A stretch of DNA of 64,000 bases from Stenotrophomonas sp. 610A2 (GTDB lineage: Bacteria; Pseudomonadota; Gammaproteobacteria; Xanthomonadales; Xanthomonadaceae), in NCBI RefSeq assembly GCF_030549615.1, contig NZ_CP130832.1:1674001-1738000 (forward strand), given 5' to 3'. The translations under genes and the position numbers were made by a program. Below the pieces are notes generated by a model that saw only the letters and a program-made list of their open reading frames with translations, searched no databases and was not told where the DNA came from. Positions within the stretch are counted from its first letter, which is position 1. Each line of letters opens with the position of its first letter. Shown piece by piece: positions 44,274 to 53,047 of this stretch.

Positions 44274-44861
44274 ATGACGAAGCAGCTTTCCTCCACCGAG
44301 GCCCAGATGACACTGGGCCTGGGCAGCGATATTCCAACCGAACGCCTGTTCTTTGCCGTGATGCCGGACCCGATGACGGCCGAGCGCGTGGCCGAGCTGG
44401 CCGATGGTCTGCGCGAGGAGCATGGTTTGGCGGGACACCCGTTGGCGCCTGAACGCCTGCATGTGACCCTGCATCACCTGGGCGACTATGCCGGCCTGCC
44501 GCCGAGCCTGCTGCCCAAGGTGCGCCAGGCCGCTGCGCGGGTGCGCATGCCCGAGTTCGAGGTCTGCTTTGATCAGGTGGGCAGCTTTGCCGGCAGCGTG
44601 AATAACCCGTTCGTGCTGCGCAGTGAATACGGCGCCGAGTTGTTGAATGGCCTGCATGAAGAACTGGCGCGCTGCCTGCAGGGCGTGGGCGGCAAGCTGG
44701 ACCCGCGTTTCACCCCGCATATGACCCTGCTGTACGACCGCCGCCGCCTGCCGATCCAGCCGGTGCAGCCGTTCCGCTGGTTCGTGCGTGAATTCGTGCT
44801 GGTGCGCAGTTTCCTCGGCCAGGGCCGTTACCAGATCGAAGGCCGCTGGCAGCTGGGCTGA
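44274..44861 (+). CDS. thpR: RNA 2',3'-cyclic phosphodiesterase ThpR
   Basis: A 195-residue 2H-phosphoesterase. The two catalytic HxTx motifs are HVTLHHLG and HMTLLYD, with the early RLFFAVMPD typical of the LigT/ThpR branch. These enzymes open 2',3'-cyclic phosphates or join tRNA half-molecules in vitro. The start MTKQLSSTEAQ at 44274 gives an N-terminal extension of about 20 residues over E. coli ThpR. Confidence 0.9.
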   Translation: MTKQLSSTEAQMTLGLGSDIPTERLFFAVMPDPMTAERVAELADGLREEHGLAGHPLAPERLHVTLHHLGDYAGLPPSLLPKVRQAAARVRMPEFEVCFDQVGSFAGSVNNPFVLRSEYGAELLNGLHEELARCLQGVGGKLDPRFTPHMTLLYDRRRLPIQPVQPFRWFVREFVLVRSFLGQGRYQIEGRWQLG

Positions 44862-44949
44862 GCCGGAGCTGCTGGCTGCGGTGCAAGCCACGGCTCCCTA
44901 CATTGCGGGTGAGCCTGTCCAATCCTTGGCTTCATGCCAAGATGCAGCC

Positions 44950-45549
44950 ATGAACGATTTGCTGCAGACCCTGCCGCCGCCGCTGCTGGCCGAGCTGAAA
45001 ACCGCCTACGCGCAGCCGCCGCGTGCGTATCACAACTTTGGCCATGTGCAGGCGCTGCTGCAGCACTACCGCGATGTCGCCGCTGGCCCCGGCTGGCAGC
45101 AGCCGTTGGAGGTGCTGCTGGCGGTGCTTTACCACGACGCCATCTACGAGGCGGGGCGCGGCGACAACGAGACGCGCTCGGCGCAGCTGGCCGCGTCCGC
45201 GATCAAGCGTTGGCTGCCGGATACCGAAGTGGACGTAGCGCGGGTGATCCTGCTGATCGAACTCACCGCGCGCCATGGCAGCCTGGATGGCGCAGAGCTG
45301 GATGCGGATGCCGCGCTGTTCCTGGACAGCGACATGGCGATCCTGGCTGCGCCGGACGCGGTATTTGATGCCTATGACCGTGGCATCGCCGAGGAGTACC
45401 AGGGCAAGGTGCCGGGCTTCCTGTTCCGGCTCAACCGGCGACGCTTCCTGAAGAAGGTATTGCAGCAGCCGCGTATCTTCTTCAGCGCGTTCTTCCATGA
45501 ACGTTACGATGCGGCGGCACGCGCCAATCTGCGCCGGGCCACGGCCTGA
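44950..45549 (+). CDS. HD-superfamily metal-dependent phosphohydrolase
   Basis: A 199-residue protein. YHNFGHVQALL and YHDAIYE give the first metal-binding His and the HD pair, and HGSLDGAELDAD follows; this is the pattern of the predicted metal-dependent HD phosphohydrolases of the COG4339 type. Substrate unknown. It lies between thpR and a small gene in the same direction. Confidence 0.85.
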   Translation: MNDLLQTLPPPLLAELKTAYAQPPRAYHNFGHVQALLQHYRDVAAGPGWQQPLEVLLAVLYHDAIYEAGRGDNETRSAQLAASAIKRWLPDTEVDVARVILLIELTARHGSLDGAELDADAALFLDSDMAILAAPDAVFDAYDRGIAEEYQGKVPGFLFRLNRRRFLKKVLQQPRIFFSAFFHERYDAAARANLRRATA

Positions 45550-45611
45550 GTCCGCGCTTTGGCTAAAATGTCGCTTGTCCTGTTGCTGATAGGGCCGAAC
45601 CGGCCGCTGTA

Positions 45612-45809
45612 ATGAACGAATTGCCTGTCCCAGTCCCCGCAACTGCAGATCCCGACCCGCGCCCGCAACCACCGGAAGCACCTGGTCCGAACGAGTGCTG
45701 TGGCAGCGGCTGCCCGCTGTGCGTACTGGATCTGTATACCGACGAATTGCTGCTCTACCGGCAGCGGCTGGCCGAATGGCTTGAACGCCATCCCGAAGCG
45801 CAGGCCTGA
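45612..45809 (+). CDS. Small oxidoreductase-like domain protein
   Basis: A 65-residue protein with a proline-rich start and the motif PNECCGSGCPLCVLDLYTDEL, the cysteine-rich signature of the oxidoreductase-like domain family. The cysteines may bind metal. Function unknown. The coding region is short but the motif is convincing. Confidence 0.85.
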   Translation: MNELPVPVPATADPDPRPQPPEAPGPNECCGSGCPLCVLDLYTDELLLYRQRLAEWLERHPEAQA

Positions 45810-45879
45810 GCAGGCCGTTTCGACATCTTTCCGCCCGCCATGGGCGTAGGCTTTGCAGCAACGTTCTTGAGGCCTGTAC

Positions 45880-47220
45880 ATGGCACGTGTGATGTGGGGA
45901 ATGTGGGTGCTGGCAATGAGCCTGTGGGCGGCGCCAGCAATGGCGGCCGAACAGGTCAGCCATGGACGCTTCGAACATGTGCCGGTGCTGCTGCCGAGTG
46001 CGCCGGTACAGCGCGTGGTGTTGTGGTTCGCTGATGCGTCAGCTCCAGCGGAACGGCAGGCTCGACTGCAGGCGCTGCGTGATGACGGCGCGATGGTGGT
46101 CGACATCGACACCCGCCATCTGTATCAGGTGCTGACCAGGGAGGGCGCGCACTGTGGTTTTTCCGCAGGCGACGTCGAGAATTTCTCGCGCTATGTGCAG
46201 GCTTACTACCACGTGCCGACCTACCGCCTGCCCATCCTCGGCGGTGATGGTGCCGGTGCGGCGCTGGCCTATGCGGTCGCTACACAGGCTGGGCCGGACG
46301 TATTTGCCGGCTTGTTGACCGAAGGTTTCTGCCCGGAGCTGCGCAACGCGACGATGACCTGCGGCGATGCCATCAAGGGCCAGACGCTGTTGCCGCAGCC
46401 CCTGCATTTCCCCTGGTTGAACGCGGTTGCCGGCAAGGGTCAGACTTGCCCGGCGAAGGAAATTGCTGCATTCACTGCGGCGGTGCCGTGGGCGCGCCAG
46501 TTCGCGCGTACCGCTGCGGGTAGTGCCTTGCCTGGTGAGGTAGCTGCCGCACGGGTGCTGGGTGCACAACGCGGTGTCAGCTTGCCTGCGGTGCCGCAGG
46601 ATCTGGACGGTCTGCCGCTGGTGGAAGTGCCGGCCAGCGGGCAGGGCGACACCTTCGCGGTGTTCGTCTCCGGCGATGGCGGTTGGGCGGGGTTGGATAA
46701 GGATGTGGCCAGCGCCTTGGCGAAGGCTGGAATTCCGGTGGTCGGGGTGGACTCTTTGCGCTACTTCTGGAGCGAACGCACGCCGGCGGGATTTGCGACC
46801 GACCTGGATCGTATCGCGCGCTATTACGCCAACCACTGGCAACGACCGAAGCTGCTGCTGATTGGTTTCTCGCAAGGCGCGGATGTGCTGCCTGCGGCCA
46901 TCAACAAGCTACCGCCAGCCACCGCGCAGATGCTGCGCATGAGCGCACTGATGTCGATGGGCGAGCGCGCCGACTATGAATTCCATGTCAGCAACTGGAT
47001 TTCCAGTGGCGGCGATGATGGTTTGCCGATCGCGCCGGAGGTACGGCGCATGGCCGCTGACAGCACTTTGTGCATCTACGGCGCCGATGACAGTGACGCT
47101 CTGTGCCCGAAGTTGCCGGCCGGTAGCGCGCAGCTGATCAAGCTGCCGGGCGATCACCATTTTGAAGGCGATTACGAAGGCCTGGCGAAAGTGATACTGC
47201 AGCGTGTGCAGGGGCCGTAG
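45880..47220 (+). CDS. acvB: AcvB/VirJ-family protein, lysyl-phosphatidylglycerol hydrolase type
   Basis: A 446-residue exported alpha/beta-hydrolase. Signal peptide ending at APAMAA, an N-terminal domain, then the VirJ domain with FVSGDGGWAGLDKDVA, the nucleophile elbow LIGFSQGADVLP (serine near 330) and a late GDHHFEGDY (histidine). The length fits AcvB rather than the shorter VirJ. In Agrobacterium and Rhizobium AcvB is coupled to LpiA, and it cleaves aminoacyl-phosphatidylglycerol. Here the convergent neighbour is mprF, the synthesising enzyme, which supports the same role. Confidence 0.9.
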   Translation: MARVMWGMWVLAMSLWAAPAMAAEQVSHGRFEHVPVLLPSAPVQRVVLWFADASAPAERQARLQALRDDGAMVVDIDTRHLYQVLTREGAHCGFSAGDVENFSRYVQAYYHVPTYRLPILGGDGAGAALAYAVATQAGPDVFAGLLTEGFCPELRNATMTCGDAIKGQTLLPQPLHFPWLNAVAGKGQTCPAKEIAAFTAAVPWARQFARTAAGSALPGEVAAARVLGAQRGVSLPAVPQDLDGLPLVEVPASGQGDTFAVFVSGDGGWAGLDKDVASALAKAGIPVVGVDSLRYFWSERTPAGFATDLDRIARYYANHWQRPKLLLIGFSQGADVLPAAINKLPPATAQMLRMSALMSMGERADYEFHVSNWISSGGDDGLPIAPEVRRMAADSTLCIYGADDSDALCPKLPAGSAQLIKLPGDHHFEGDYEGLAKVILQRVQGP

Positions 47221-47238
47221 AGATTTTGCTGGGTTGCT

Positions 47239-47309
47239 GTAGGAGCGGCGTCAGCCGCGAAGCTGGAGATGTCTCAGATCATCGGCTTCGCGGCTGACGC
47301 CGCTCCTAC
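47239..47309. repeat. REP-like inverted pair between acvB and mprF
   Basis: GTAGGAGCGGCGTCAGCCGC-type element at 47239-47263 and its exact inverse at 47285-47309, 21 bp apart. Both copies carry TCAG instead of the TAAG of the other pairs, so they vary together. The pair can form a long hairpin and may end transcription from both convergent genes. Confidence 0.85.
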
Positions 47310-47321
47310 AAAAGCAGATGG

Positions 47322-49874
47322 CTATTTCCTGCTTGGATCCAACGAAATCAACCGGGTCACATCCAGCAGTGCCGCTGGTAGGTGCACGCCACCCGGTGCG
47401 GCCAGATAGCGCGGCCGCCACTCCGGTGCGAACTTGGACTTGAAGCGGCGCAGCCCGCTGAAGCCATAGAAACGCTCGCCATGGCGCGCGACCAGGTTGG
47501 CGAAGCGGTTCCAGCGCCCGGCCAGTCGGTGCTGGGCCAGGCCAGTCAATGGCGCCATGCCCAGCGAGAAGCGGGTATAGCCATTGGCAGCGCCCCACAG
47601 GAACAACTCGATGAACAGGAAATCCATCGTGCCCTTGGGTGCATCCGGGCGATGCCGCATCAGGTCAACCGACAGCTCATGACCCGCCGGTGCCTGCCAG
47701 ATATTGGCGAAGGCGACGATACGTCCTTCCGCTTCGACCACCGCCACCGGGAAACGGCTCATGTAGCCGGGCTCGAAGCTGCCCAATGAGAAGCCTTTTT
47801 CTTCGCCGGCTTTTTCGTCCAACCATGCGTCCGAGATTTCTTCCAGCTCTCCCAGCAAGGCCGGCACCTCGCTGGCCGGCACCAGCCTGAAGCTCAGTCC
47901 AGCGCGCTTGCCCTTGTTCCAGGCCTGGCGCAGATCCGCGCGTTCGCTGCCGGCCAGGCTGAAGTCCTGCAGCGGCACCATTGCTTCCTCGCCCAGTTTG
48001 ACCAGGGTCAGGCCAAGATCCAGGTAGTGCTGCCAGTACTTGTCGCTGGTCTGGTAGAACACCGGGCGCAGGCCGAGCCGGTCGGCTTCCTCGCGGAATT
48101 TCCAGATCAGCGCGGCTGCCACCTGCGATGGCCCAACCGGGTCACCCATCGCCACCAACGAGCCGCCGTAACGCTGCAGCATCACGAAGCCATCGCCAGC
48201 CTCGCTGCGCAGGATCGCCTTGTCGCCGGTCATCGCCACGCAGGCCTGGGTGTCCTGGGCCAAGGCCAGTACCGGACGCAGTTGTTCCAGCGTTGCCGCA
48301 TCCGGCAGCGGCAGCGGGCTGCGGGTGCTGTGCAGCAGACGTGCCAACCCGAACACGATCAGCGCGATGCAGACCAGCAGCAAAGCGCGTAGCGCGCGTG
48401 GCGCATTGCCGGAGGTGGCGAACTGCCACCACAGCTCGTTCTGGTATTCGACATGGCTGTAGACGAAGAACAGCAGCCACACGGTGGCGACCAGCACCAG
48501 GGCGACATTGCGCAGCCATGGCCAGGACCATGCCTCGTCGAGCAGGGCGCCTTCGCGGTAGAACTCGCGCCGTGCCGCCCACAGCGCGATTGCGACCAAG
48601 GGCAGGGTCAGGGCGACGGTGAGGTGGCCGCCGCGCAGCCACGCCGGCAGCGGCAGGGCGATGCATAGCGCCAGCGCCAGCATCCACGCAGAATGGCTCC
48701 GGCGCTGCAGTCCCTGGCCGATCAGCAGCAGCAACACGCCGCCCAGACTGCCCAGCAGGTGCGAGGTTTCCACGATCGGCAGCAATGCTGGCAGCACCCG
48801 CTGATGGGGCACTGGCAACGTGCCGTCGATCAGCAACAGAGCACCGGCCGCAAATACGGCCAGCGCGATCAACTGCGGCAGCCACGGCCGTATTACCGAC
48901 CACGCAGTCCCGGCGCCACTGCGCAGCGGGCGGCGCACGCTGGCAAGGGCCGCCAGCAGTGCGGACAGGAACAAGGGCAGCAGGTAGTAGGTGATGCGGT
49001 AAGCCACCGCGGCAGCGAGGATCGCGGCCGGTGCCACCTGCGGCAGCAACTTGAGCAGGCTCCACTCGAACACGCCCAAGCCTGCCGGCACCGTGGACAC
49101 CAGCCCAGCCACCACCGCCACCAGATACAGGCCGACGAAGCCGATGAAGCCGACCTCGGCCTGCGTCGGCAACAGCACGTAGAACGCGGCCGAGGCCAGG
49201 CCCAACTCGACCACGCTCAACGCGGTGACTTCCAGCACCGTGCGACGGTCAGGAATCCACATCCGGTGCGTGCCCCAACCGACGCTGCGGCCGTCGCGGC
49301 CAACCAACAGCAGCATCGCGGCGAAACCGACCAGCAAGCCGATGCCGAGCGCATGCACCGCCGTGGCCGAGATCGGCAATGCCAGCGCGGCGGCACCTGG
49401 TTCCAGCAGCAAGGCCAGGCCAAGCAGCAGCCAGGCACCGAATACGAAACCCAGGGTGCTCATCAGCACCACCTGGCCAATCTCGGCAAGGCTGAGCCCG
49501 GCACTGCCGTAGCTGCGTACGCGGATGGCACCACCCGTCAGCGCGGCAAAACCCAGGGTCTGCCCGGCGGCGTGGGCCAGGAAGGCGGTGATGCCAACAC
49601 GGGCCGCAGGCAGTGGATGCTTCGCACGGCGCAGGCCGATGGCATCGAATCCGATCAGGCAGGCATAGCTGGCCATGCCCAGCAGCGTCGCCATGCCCAG
49701 TTGCGACCACGAGAGACCGCGCACGGCGGCACGGATCTGGTGGTAACCGTGATCGCTGAACTCGCCGGCCAAGGCATGCAGCGCCATTGCCATGATGGCG
49801 AGGGTGACGAGGATGGCGGCAACACGCCGCCAACCCGGCATGGAGGATTCCGAAGACGTGGAAGACGCGGTCAT
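47322..49874 (-). CDS. mprF: MprF, lysylphosphatidylglycerol synthetase/flippase
   Basis: An 850-residue protein with about a dozen N-terminal hydrophobic helices (flippase part, to about 520) and a C-terminal cytoplasmic synthetase domain of the DUF2156/GNAT-like fold (FRLVPASEVPALLGELEEIS, GFSLGSFEPGYM, GTMDFLFIELFLWG). MprF adds lysine or alanine from aminoacyl-tRNA to phosphatidylglycerol and moves it outward, lowering surface charge and raising resistance to cationic peptides. The neighbouring acvB would remove the modification. Confidence 0.93.
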   Translation of the reverse strand: MTASSTSSESSMPGWRRVAAILVTLAIMAMALHALAGEFSDHGYHQIRAAVRGLSWSQLGMATLLGMASYACLIGFDAIGLRRAKHPLPAARVGITAFLAHAAGQTLGFAALTGGAIRVRSYGSAGLSLAEIGQVVLMSTLGFVFGAWLLLGLALLLEPGAAALALPISATAVHALGIGLLVGFAAMLLLVGRDGRSVGWGTHRMWIPDRRTVLEVTALSVVELGLASAAFYVLLPTQAEVGFIGFVGLYLVAVVAGLVSTVPAGLGVFEWSLLKLLPQVAPAAILAAAVAYRITYYLLPLFLSALLAALASVRRPLRSGAGTAWSVIRPWLPQLIALAVFAAGALLLIDGTLPVPHQRVLPALLPIVETSHLLGSLGGVLLLLIGQGLQRRSHSAWMLALALCIALPLPAWLRGGHLTVALTLPLVAIALWAARREFYREGALLDEAWSWPWLRNVALVLVATVWLLFFVYSHVEYQNELWWQFATSGNAPRALRALLLVCIALIVFGLARLLHSTRSPLPLPDAATLEQLRPVLALAQDTQACVAMTGDKAILRSEAGDGFVMLQRYGGSLVAMGDPVGPSQVAAALIWKFREEADRLGLRPVFYQTSDKYWQHYLDLGLTLVKLGEEAMVPLQDFSLAGSERADLRQAWNKGKRAGLSFRLVPASEVPALLGELEEISDAWLDEKAGEEKGFSLGSFEPGYMSRFPVAVVEAEGRIVAFANIWQAPAGHELSVDLMRHRPDAPKGTMDFLFIELFLWGAANGYTRFSLGMAPLTGLAQHRLAGRWNRFANLVARHGERFYGFSGLRRFKSKFAPEWRPRYLAAPGGVHLPAALLDVTRLISLDPSRK

Positions 49875-50037
49875 GCAGACGGGAGGGAGCTATGCGCTGG
49901 CGCGGCGCGGACGCATAAGACTAGCCCCCTTGCGTGATGATGGCTGCATGCACGCAGTACAGCGTTTTCACCGCCTTCAGTCAGCGGACCGCCCACGGGC
50001 GCACTAGACTTGGCAGCTCGAACGGCGGGGAGTGGAC

Positions 50038-50727
50038 ATGGGTAGTGGTTCGCACAAGGGAGCACGGCAATCGCCAGCGCTGGCCTTGGCCGTGGTGCTG
50101 GCCTTGCTGGTGTTCCTGGCTGTTGCCATCGGCCTGCAGTTTGCGCGTGATGACCTGGACTGGGTACGGGCAACCCTCAGTCTGTATCTGCATGGCCCCT
50201 ATGGGCTTGTGCTGCGCAGCGTCTATTGCCTGCTGGCGCTGGCCATCGCCGTGCTTGGCGTGATGCTGTACCGGCAAGCGCATGGCAACGCACGGCGCGG
50301 CTTGCCGCCCAGTCTGTTCGCCGTGGCCGGGCTTGGATTGGCTACGGTAGCGATAGGCGATAGCTGGTTGCCGCAGTACGCGCCGTTGCTGGCGCCGCTG
50401 GTTCATGGTTTGGCGGCACAGACTGCTTTCCTGTGCGTGACCGTGGCCATGCTGTTGCAGGCCTGGTGCTTCGGCCGCGACACACGCTGGCGGAGCCTGT
50501 ATTGGCTGACCTGGGCCTGGGCGTGGTTGGCCTTTGCGGGGTTGTGGGTGCACGTGCTGTGGCGTGGCAGCCCGCGCGGACTGGGGCAGAAGCTGGTGAT
50601 TGCGGTTGTGGTGGGCTGGTTGCTGTTGGTGGCGCTCGCATCGTGGCGTCGTTCACGCAAAGAAACGCCTGAAACTTCCACTTGCCCTCACAATGGCGGC
50701 TACATCCCCAACACGGAGTCACCCTGA
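50038..50727 (+). CDS. DUF998-like multi-pass membrane protein
   Basis: A 229-residue protein with about six hydrophobic helices (ALALAVVLALLVFLAVAIGL to VIAVVVGWLLLVALASW). The layout and segment DSWLPQYAPLLAPLVHGLAA resemble DUF998-type membrane proteins of unknown role. GGGGAG precedes ATG 50038. Its stop overlaps the ridA start (TGATGA), so the two may be coupled. Confidence 0.65.
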   Translation: MGSGSHKGARQSPALALAVVLALLVFLAVAIGLQFARDDLDWVRATLSLYLHGPYGLVLRSVYCLLALAIAVLGVMLYRQAHGNARRGLPPSLFAVAGLGLATVAIGDSWLPQYAPLLAPLVHGLAAQTAFLCVTVAMLLQAWCFGRDTRWRSLYWLTWAWAWLAFAGLWVHVLWRGSPRGLGQKLVIAVVVGWLLLVALASWRRSRKETPETSTCPHNGGYIPNTESP

Positions 50728-51074
50728 TGATCCAGCGCTTCGATACCGGCCCGCGCATGTCGGAAATGACCATCCACAACGGCGTGGCCTATCTGGCCGG
50801 GCAGGTGCCGGAAGACACCAGCGCCGATATCGTCGGCCAGACCGAGCAGGTGCTGCAGGCCATCGACGATCTGCTGCGTCTGGCACCGACCGACAAGACC
50901 AAGATCCTGCGTGCCGAGATCTTCCTGGCCGACCTGGCCGACTTCGCCGGCATGAACCAAGCCTGGGACAAGTGGGTACCGCAGGGCGCAACGCCGTCGC
51001 GCGCCACGGTGCAGGCCAAGTTGGCCAACCCGGAGTGGAAGATCGAGATCGTGATCACCGCTGCAGTGCCGTAA
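50727..51074 (+). CDS. ridA: RidA-family protein (enamine/imine deaminase)
   Basis: A 115-residue protein of the YjgF/YER057c/UK114 family, with the core GQTEQVLQAIDDLLRLA and the C-terminal KIEIVITAAVP. The conserved arginine that positions substrate is replaced or shifted near PSRATVQAKLANPEWKIEI, where R-A-T-V is kept. RidA proteins hydrolyse reactive imines from PLP enzymes. Start overlaps the previous stop. Confidence 0.85.
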   Translation: MIQRFDTGPRMSEMTIHNGVAYLAGQVPEDTSADIVGQTEQVLQAIDDLLRLAPTDKTKILRAEIFLADLADFAGMNQAWDKWVPQGATPSRATVQAKLANPEWKIEIVITAAVP

Positions 51075-51176
51075 GCGGACTGCATGACCACTACTGATCT
51101 GCGCTGGATGCGATCGCATCCGGGCAGATCAGGCTTTGAAACTGCTGATGGCTTTGCAGGGAGGCAAGGGAAGGGA

Positions 51177-51707
51177 ATGAAGGTTCGTCTGTTGTTTGCA
51201 GTGTGTTGTGCGTTGGTTGGCGCCAGTGCGACTGTATCTGTTGCGGCGCCGGCGCCTGCGCCGTTGTCGAAGTTGATTTACGCGCAGGTGCCTGTGCAGC
51301 GGATCGAACCGCTGCAGTACCCGCAGTTCAAGCTGATTGAGGCAGAGCTGCGCAATACGGTGCGCCGCCATGGTGACCGCAGTGTTCCCAATGGTTTCTG
51401 TGCGGTGGGCTACCAGCTCGCCGGCGGCACGGTGGAAACGGTGCTGATATGGGACAACGCGCAATGGTTGATCCGCTGGTGGGGCGGTGATGCGCTGGCT
51501 ATATCGGAGGAGCGTTATGCCGTATCTGCGTCGTTCTCACCGGTCACCGACCTGCGCACCGACCTGGTCGAGGACAACCGCTATCCGCTGGGCACGCGCG
51601 CGATAGTGCGCGCGGATGCGGAGGCTTTGATTGCGGATTGCCGTGCGCACGGGCACCAGTACACCGTGCCGCCACTGCCGCCGAAAGACGAGGATGAAGA
51701 GTATTGA
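51177..51707 (+). CDS. Exported protein of unknown function
   Basis: A 176-residue protein with a signal peptide (MKVRLLFAVCCALVGASATVSVAA) and a mature part with no motif I recognise; NGFCAVGYQLAGGTVETVLIWDNAQWLIRWWGGD and a C-terminal acidic tail KDEDEEY stand out. Two cysteines could pair. A long purine-rich stretch lies before ATG 51177. A REP-like pair follows. Confidence 0.7.
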   Translation: MKVRLLFAVCCALVGASATVSVAAPAPAPLSKLIYAQVPVQRIEPLQYPQFKLIEAELRNTVRRHGDRSVPNGFCAVGYQLAGGTVETVLIWDNAQWLIRWWGGDALAISEERYAVSASFSPVTDLRTDLVEDNRYPLGTRAIVRADAEALIADCRAHGHQYTVPPLPPKDEDEEY

Positions 51708-51729
51708 GTTCGCAAGACTTCGCCGGCTT

Positions 51730-51879
51730 GTAGGAGCGGCGTAAGCCGCGAAGCCGGTACTGTTCGGATCGCAATGTTCAACATGATCTGAAACAGCTGT
51801 GCTCTTTCGGTTTGATGCCGATGATCGGGATCTCAGACAGCTGGTTTGCTACGAGCTTCGCGGCTTACGCCGCTCCTAC
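51730..51879. repeat. REP-like inverted pair flanking the rnfB 3' end
   Basis: GTAGGAGCGGCGTAAGCCGC-type element at 51730-51754 and its inverse at 51855-51879, with 100 bp between. The second copy overlaps the 3' end of rnfB and supplies its TAA stop. Confidence 0.85.
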
Positions 51880-52353
51880 AGCTGCAGGGGCTGTCACTAG
51901 CTGCAGATCGATGCAATCCACCGGGCAGGGCGGGATGCACAGCTCGCAGCCGGTGCACAGGTCGGCCAGCACGGTATGCATGTATTTGGCGCCGCCGACG
52001 ATGGCATCGACCGGGCAGGCCTGGATGCACTTGGTGCAGCCGATGCAATCGGCTTCGACGATCACCGCGACCTGCGCTGGTTTGTGCTCGCCGCGGCTGC
52101 GGTCGTAGGGCAGGGCGGTTACGCCCAGCACATGCGCCAGTGCGCGCGCACCGGCATCACCGCCTGGCGGGCAATGGTCCACAGCGGCAGCATTGGCTGC
52201 CATGGCCTCGGCATAGGGACGACAGCCGTCATAGCCGCATTGCCCACATTGGGTCTGCGGTAGCAGCCGGTCGAGGCGTTCGACCAGCGCAGCCCTTCCT
52301 TCTCCCTGCAAGAGAAGGTGGTGCGCAGCGTCGGATGAGGGTTGGGTAATCAT
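51865..52353 (-). CDS. rnfB: RnfB-like iron-sulfur protein without membrane anchor
   Basis: A 162-residue protein. A [4Fe-4S] site of the RnfB type is in [17 protein letters not shown], followed by two ferredoxin repeats, [15 protein letters not shown] and [15 protein letters not shown]. True RnfB subunits start with a membrane helix, which is missing, and no rnfACDGE genes are near. It probably transfers electrons as a soluble protein. The TAA stop lies in a REP-like element, so the last residues (VGAA) come from the repeat. Confidence 0.85.
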   Translation of the reverse strand: MITQPSSDAAHHLLLQGEGRAALVERLDRLLPQTQCGQCGYDGCRPYAEAMAANAAAVDHCPPGGDAGARALAHVLGVTALPYDRSRGEHKPAQVAVIVEADCIGCTKCIQACPVDAIVGGAKYMHTVLADLCTGCELCIPPCPVDCIDLQLVTAPAAVGAA

Positions 52354-52408
52354 TGGGGAGTCCTGCTGTTCGCCCTCACCCTAAGCCCTGTCCCGGAGGG
52401 AGCGGGGC

Positions 52409-52999
52409 TCAGGAAAGGCATTTGCCGCGATACCAACGCTCGTGCGCCAGCGCCAGCATGGCTTTGTCTTCGCTGCTGTCGCCGTAGGCGTGGATACGCT
52501 GGTAGCTGCCCAGATCGAAGCGCTTGCGTATCAGGGCGACCTTGCGCGCGCCGCAGTCGCCCTCGGCGTAGCGGCCGGTGAAGCGGTTGTCCTGCACCTC
52601 GAGCCGGTTGCAGATCATCTGCAGGCCCTGCCGTTCGCACCAGTGCTGCAGGTACAGGTCGAGCGAGCCGGACACGACCACCACGGTATGGCCCTGCGTC
52701 TTGTGCCACTGGATCTGCTCCAGCATCTCCGGCCGCACCATCTCCGGCAGCTGCTCGCGTGCGTAGTCGCGTGCCATCTGGGTGATCTCACCGGCATGGC
52801 GGCCAGTAAACACCTGCGCGGTGACACGGCGGCGGACGCGTTCGGCCGAGATCAGTTTCAGCCGGTAGGCCAGCACCCACGGCCCAACCCGCCACCATCC
52901 CTGCGCGCGCTGTTCCGGTGTGGCCACGCGACGCAGGAACCGGCTGTAGGTGTCACAGACGGTGATGGTGTGGTCGAAGTCGAAGAGGGCTAGCTGCAT
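52409..52999 (-). CDS. HAD-IB family phosphatase (SerB/CicA-like)
   Basis: A 196-residue hydrolase. The catalytic FDFDHTITVCDT (two Asp), VVVVSGSLDLYL (Ser) and YGDSSEDKAML (Asp) match HAD subfamily IB, which includes phosphoserine phosphatase-like enzymes and phosphatidylglycerophosphatase-like relatives. MQLALFDFDHT at 52999 is chosen as start, with GGAG upstream. Substrate unknown. Confidence 0.85.
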   Translation of the reverse strand: MQLALFDFDHTITVCDTYSRFLRRVATPEQRAQGWWRVGPWVLAYRLKLISAERVRRRVTAQVFTGRHAGEITQMARDYAREQLPEMVRPEMLEQIQWHKTQGHTVVVVSGSLDLYLQHWCERQGLQMICNRLEVQDNRFTGRYAEGDCGARKVALIRKRFDLGSYQRIHAYGDSSEDKAMLALAHERWYRGKCLS

Positions 53000-53047
53000 G
53001 GTCCACTCCGTTCGGGAAGGGTGCGCCCAGCGGCGCACCCGTTGCCA

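Noticed and set aside
48693..49937. A 414-codon plus-strand frame opposite mprF
   Set aside because: Gln/His-rich complement of membrane helices; no support.
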